From positions 682,001 through 746,000 of the forward strand of contig NZ_CP039903.1 in the NCBI RefSeq assembly GCF_005221385.1: a stretch of DNA of 64,000 nucleotides, given 5' to 3'. Positions 61,134 through 64,000 of the stretch are shown here, one piece after another. Origin of the DNA: Agrobacterium tumefaciens. Its GTDB lineage: Bacteria > Pseudomonadota > Alphaproteobacteria > Rhizobiales > Rhizobiaceae. The notes under the pieces are model-generated. The model ran no database searches, was not told the origin of the DNA, and was given only the letters and a program-made list of their open reading frames with translations. Position 1 is the first letter of the stretch, and the number at the start of each line of letters is the position of its first letter. Position numbers and translations under genes: made by a program.

Positions 61134-62075
61134 ATGACCGATCACGAAAACCCCGCCATTGAAGGCGAAGACAACAACCTTCCGACCCGTTCCGGCTTTG
61201 TGGCCCTCATCGGCCCGACCAATGCCGGCAAGTCGACGCTGGTCAACAGGCTGGTAGGCGCCAAGGTTTCGATCGTCAGCCACAAGGTGCAGACGACGCG
61301 CGCCGTGATGCGCGGCATCGCCATTCACAAGAATGCGCAGATCGTTTTCATGGACACGCCCGGCATCTTCAAGCCGCGCCGCCGGCTTGACCGCGCCATG
61401 GTCACCTCCGCCTGGGGTGGGGCAAAGGATGCCGATCTCATCCTGCTTCTGATCGACAGCGAGCGCGGCCTCAAGGGCGATGCGGAGGCGATCCTTGAAG
61501 GTCTGAAGGACGTTCCGCAGAAGAAGATCCTCTGCCTCAACAAGATCGACCAGGTGAAGCGCGAAGACCTGCTGACGCTGGCCGCCGCCGCCAATGAGAA
61601 GGTCGCCTTCGATCGCACCTTCATGATTTCGGCCACCAATGGTTCGGGCTGCGAAGACCTGATGGATTATCTGGTGGATACCCTGCCGGAAGGTCCGTGG
61701 TATTATCCGGAAGACCAGATTTCCGATCTGCCGATGCGCCAGCTCGCCGCCGAAATCACCCGCGAGAAGCTTTTCCTGCGCCTGCATCAGGAACTTCCCT
61801 ATGCCTCGCATGTCGAGACGGAAAAGTGGGAAGAGCGCAAGGATGGCTCCGTGCGCATCGAGCAGGTGATTTATGTGGAGCGCGACAGCCAGAAGAAGAT
61901 TGCACTCGGCAAGAACGGCGATGCGATCAAGGCGATCTCCACCGCCTCGCGCAAGGAGCTGTCGGAAATCCTCGAGCAGCCGGTCCATCTCTTCCTGTTC
62001 GTCAAGGTGCGCGAGAACTGGGGCGATGACCCCGAGCGTTTCCGTGAAATGGGACTGGAGTTCCCGCGCGGCTAG
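61134..62075 (+). CDS. era: GTPase Era
   Basis: 313 residues. Era binds 16S rRNA and supports 30S assembly. G1 (GPTNAGKST), G3 (DTPGI), G4 (NKID) and the C-terminal KH domain (VIYVERDSQKKIALGKNGDAIKAI region) are present. Starts at ATG 61125 and 61134 both work; I use 61134, which has a weak GGA upstream. An 83-bp gap separates it from rnc. Confidence 0.96.
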   Translation: MTDHENPAIEGEDNNLPTRSGFVALIGPTNAGKSTLVNRLVGAKVSIVSHKVQTTRAVMRGIAIHKNAQIVFMDTPGIFKPRRRLDRAMVTSAWGGAKDADLILLLIDSERGLKGDAEAILEGLKDVPQKKILCLNKIDQVKREDLLTLAAAANEKVAFDRTFMISATNGSGCEDLMDYLVDTLPEGPWYYPEDQISDLPMRQLAAEITREKLFLRLHQELPYASHVETEKWEERKDGSVRIEQVIYVERDSQKKIALGKNGDAIKAISTASRKELSEILEQPVHLFLFVKVRENWGDDPERFREMGLEFPRG

Positions 62076-62420
62076 CGCACTGGCGCACCGGCAGGGTGAG
62101 AGCATGCGCCCGCCTCCGTCATTCCGGCCTTGAGCCGGAATCCAGCCAGCCCAAGTCCTTGGGCTGAAAGAACTCTCTCGCCGCGCAGACGCGCGTCGAC
62201 TGGATTCCGGCTCAAGGCCGGAATGACGAGCGGGAAATGTCGCGAACCAACGCGAACATCGAGATTGCCTCCAAAGCCTTCGTTTTTGTGTGTTGGAGCG
62301 TAGGGCGCGCCGCGATCCTTGAATGACTTGAATATCTTCACCCACCATCGGGAACCGAATGCGTTCAGGCGGGTTGTTCCAAAACAATTGGGCGCAACCT
62401 TTTTTCGATGACGGATATTC
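62076..62420. other. Intergenic region with repeat A5
   Basis: 345 bp between era and the Crp/Fnr gene. It contains a full family A repeat at 62117-62228. About 190 bp downstream probably contain the promoter of the regulator; no operator is obvious. Confidence 0.5.
62117..62228. repeat. Intergenic mosaic palindrome, family A, copy 5
   Basis: Arms GTCATTCCGGCCTTGAGCCG and CCGGCTCAAGGCCGGAATGAC with AGCCCAAGTCCTTGGGCT followed by CGCCGCGCAGACGCGCGTCG: the same module order and orientation as copy 1. Confidence 0.9.
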
Positions 62421-63173
62421 ATGTCGCCAAAAAAACCGAACGGAATTTCCACCACGCCGTGTCAGCAATGTCCCCTGCGTGACCTGCCGCATTTCAGGGA
62501 TTTCGCCCCTTCCGAACTCGATTTTGTCTCCCGTTTCAAAACGGGGGAACTGGCGGTGGAAAGCGGCTCTGTCATTTTGATGGAAGGGTCGCACAGCGCC
62601 CACCTCTATACCGTGCTGCATGGCTGGGCCTTCCGCTACAAGACGCTGGAAGACGGCCGGCGGCAAATCCTCAACTATGTCATGCCGGGCGATCTTGTTG
62701 GCCTGCAGGGCACGGTCATGGGGGAAATGCAGCATTCGGTCGAAGCGCTGTCACCGGTGACGTTGTGCGTTTTCGAACGATCACGCCTCAACAACCTCTT
62801 CACCGATCATCCGACCCTTGCCTATGACCTGACCTGGATCGCGGCAAGCGAGGAACGCATGCTTGACAGTCATCTGCTCAGCATCGGCCGGCGCACTGCG
62901 CTGGAGCGCGCCGCCTATCTCATTGCGTTTCTTTACAGCAAGGCAAAGGCGGTCGATCTTATGCGCGGCGAAACACCTATTCCCGTCACCCAGCAGCATG
63001 TGGCCGATACGCTCGGCCTTTCCATCGTCCACACCAACAAGACCTTGAGAAAGCTTGTTGATCGCGGTCTCATTCGCTGGACGGACAAGGGCTGTCTGGT
63101 GCTCGACAATGCCGGATTGAGCCATGTGGCCGGCTGGGAAAGCGACGAGAAGCGGCAAAGACCCTTCATCTGA
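62421..63173 (+). CDS. Crp/Fnr-family regulator with N-terminal cysteines
   Basis: 250 residues. The cyclic-nucleotide-binding-like domain (about 30-145) is followed by a dimer helix and a Crp-type helix-turn-helix (PVTQQHVADTLGLSIVHTNKTLRKLV, about 188-213). Cys14 and Cys17 (CQQC) and Cys116 (VTLCVFER) lie where three of the four Fe-S ligands of FNR lie; the ligand near residue 23-25 is absent. Redox or oxygen sensing is possible, but a full FNR-type cluster is doubtful. Targets are unknown. Confidence 0.88.
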   Translation: MSPKKPNGISTTPCQQCPLRDLPHFRDFAPSELDFVSRFKTGELAVESGSVILMEGSHSAHLYTVLHGWAFRYKTLEDGRRQILNYVMPGDLVGLQGTVMGEMQHSVEALSPVTLCVFERSRLNNLFTDHPTLAYDLTWIAASEERMLDSHLLSIGRRTALERAAYLIAFLYSKAKAVDLMRGETPIPVTQQHVADTLGLSIVHTNKTLRKLVDRGLIRWTDKGCLVLDNAGLSHVAGWESDEKRQRPFI

Positions 63174-63308
63174 TCTTCTTTCGACATGTCTTTTTTAAAT
63201 GACGGTTGGGTCGCAATTTGCGACTGCTAAGCCATGGTGCTGGAACATCACTTTGAAGGCCGTGGCGCGCAGCCAGTTGGCGCCCCTCCTGTTGAAAGAA
63301 GAAAACAT

Positions 63309-63686
63309 ATGGTGCCACAACGGGTTATCATCGTTGAGGATGAATATCTGGTGGCGCTTGATGTCGAGGCGGTTCTCCAGTCCATGGGTGTCGAAATCAT
63401 CGTCATCGCAACGACGCTTGCGCAGGCGCGGCAGACCGTCGAGCAGGACGGCGCCGATTGCGTGCTTCTCGATGTCAGCCTTTCCGACGGCATGAGTTAT
63501 GATTTTGCGCGCCAGCTGCGTGAGGCCGGTATTCCCTTCGGTTTCGTCAGCGGTTATGGCGATACGACAGGTTTTCCCGACGATCTTTCGCAGGCGCCTC
63601 TGCTCGGCAAGCCTTTCGGAGAAAATGAAATCATGGATTTCGTTCTCGGCCTTGTCGGCGTTTCGAGTGACACCGTAAAAGAATAA
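63309..63686 (+). CDS. Single-domain response regulator
   Basis: 125 residues, a receiver domain only: acidic pocket in IIVEDE, phospho-acceptor Asp in CVLLDVSLSDG, conserved Ser/Thr region in FGFVSGYG and Lys in LLGKPFG. There is no output domain, so it would act by phosphotransfer or protein contact. The ATG at 63309 begins directly before the first beta strand. It may be co-transcribed with the Crp/Fnr gene 135 bp upstream. Confidence 0.88.
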   Translation: MVPQRVIIVEDEYLVALDVEAVLQSMGVEIIVIATTLAQARQTVEQDGADCVLLDVSLSDGMSYDFARQLREAGIPFGFVSGYGDTTGFPDDLSQAPLLGKPFGENEIMDFVLGLVGVSSDTVKE

Positions 63687-63742
63687 CGTTTCGCCGAAGG
63701 ATCGGTTATGATCCGGCTTGAATCGAAATTCGGACAGGTTTC

Positions 63743-64000
63743 ATGCAGTGGCAGGATGAGGCAATCATTCTCGGCGTAAAACGCCATGGCGAGACGAGTG
63801 TCATCGCCGAGGTGATGACCCGTACGCGCGGCCGGCATCTCGGCATGGTGCGCTCCGGACGCTCCCGCAGCATGCAGCCGGTGCTGCAGGCGGGAAACCG
63901 GGTGGATGTCATCTGGCGGGCGCGACTTGACGACCATCTTGGCGAATACCGAATCGAGCCGCTGCAATTGCGCGCCGCGCAGCTGATGGAAACGGCGACC
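63743..64000 (+). CDS. recO: DNA repair protein RecO, 3' end outside the window
   Basis: The first 86 codons of RecO, cut by the window edge. [42 protein letters not shown] is the N-terminal OB-fold with the typical basic loop. RecO loads RecA with RecF and RecR in gap repair. In many Rhizobiales recO follows era directly; here two regulator genes and a repeat lie between. Confidence 0.93.
   Translation, partial: MQWQDEAIILGVKRHGETSVIAEVMTRTRGRHLGMVRSGRSRSMQPVLQAGNRVDVIWRARLDDHLGEYRIEPLQLRAAQLMETAT

Overview
The window looks like a stretch of the main chromosome of an Agrobacterium/Rhizobium-group alphaproteobacterium, most likely the Agrobacterium tumefaciens complex. The evidence is GC-rich coding sequence, a tandem pair of RopA/Omp2b-type porins, a bifunctional Rsh, an alphaproteobacterial rpoZ, DUF3563 and DUF2062 genes, a PleC-like kinase, and several families of intergenic palindromic mosaic repeats of the rhizobial type. 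This is inferred from protein families and gene order; no search was run. I see no prophage, insertion sequence, CRISPR array or defence island.

Layout. 1-12 kb: the 3' part of a sensor kinase gene, a DCC-family protein, a MipA-like outer membrane protein, glnE, a PleC-like histidine kinase, a cysteine-less AhpD-like protein and pepN. 12-21 kb: a DMT transporter, a small 63-residue gene, a family-4-like uracil-DNA glycosylase, a truncated-type Hsp70, a diguanylate cyclase, an atypical SDR, a CDF metal transporter, a PEP-mutase/isocitrate-lyase-like protein and a GNAT acetyltransferase. 21-31 kb: an exonuclease, ETF-ubiquinone oxidoreductase, a pentapeptide-repeat protein, a divergent zinc-type oxidoreductase/HxlR regulator pair, uppP, mgtE, an MFS efflux pump with a possible attenuator, and a lipid kinase. 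31-44 kb: a class III aminotransferase, OsmC, an orphan VapB, amn, several small proteins, a HisC-like aminotransferase, PilZ, a ferredoxin reductase, an HpcH aldolase and tRNA-Ser(GCT). 45-48 kb: two RopA porins. 48-64 kb: a housekeeping block with slt, dapA, smpB, a globin-coupled chemoreceptor, an NYN protein, rpoZ, rsh, DUF2062, acpS, lepB, rnc and era, then a Crp/Fnr regulator, a single-domain response regulator, and recO, which is cut by the window end.

How genes work together. acpS, lepB, rnc and era form a tightly packed operon-like run with ATGA overlaps at DUF2062/acpS and lepB/rnc. rpoZ and rsh are neighbours, with an intrinsic terminator placed just before the rsh start. slt, uppP and dapA serve peptidoglycan turnover, lipid-carrier recycling and precursor supply. 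glnE controls glutamine synthetase. The PleC-like kinase, GGDEF and PilZ proteins point to cell-cycle and c-di-GMP control.

The least ordinary signals are non-coding or concern family members with missing residues. They include a 29-codon leader ORF that contains a terminator and overlaps the start of an MFS gene, a terminator in the rsh leader, a hairpin-rich mgtE leader, mosaic repeats whose inner modules occur in both orientations, and near-identical 5' and 3' ends on the two porin genes. I found no clear new multi-gene system.
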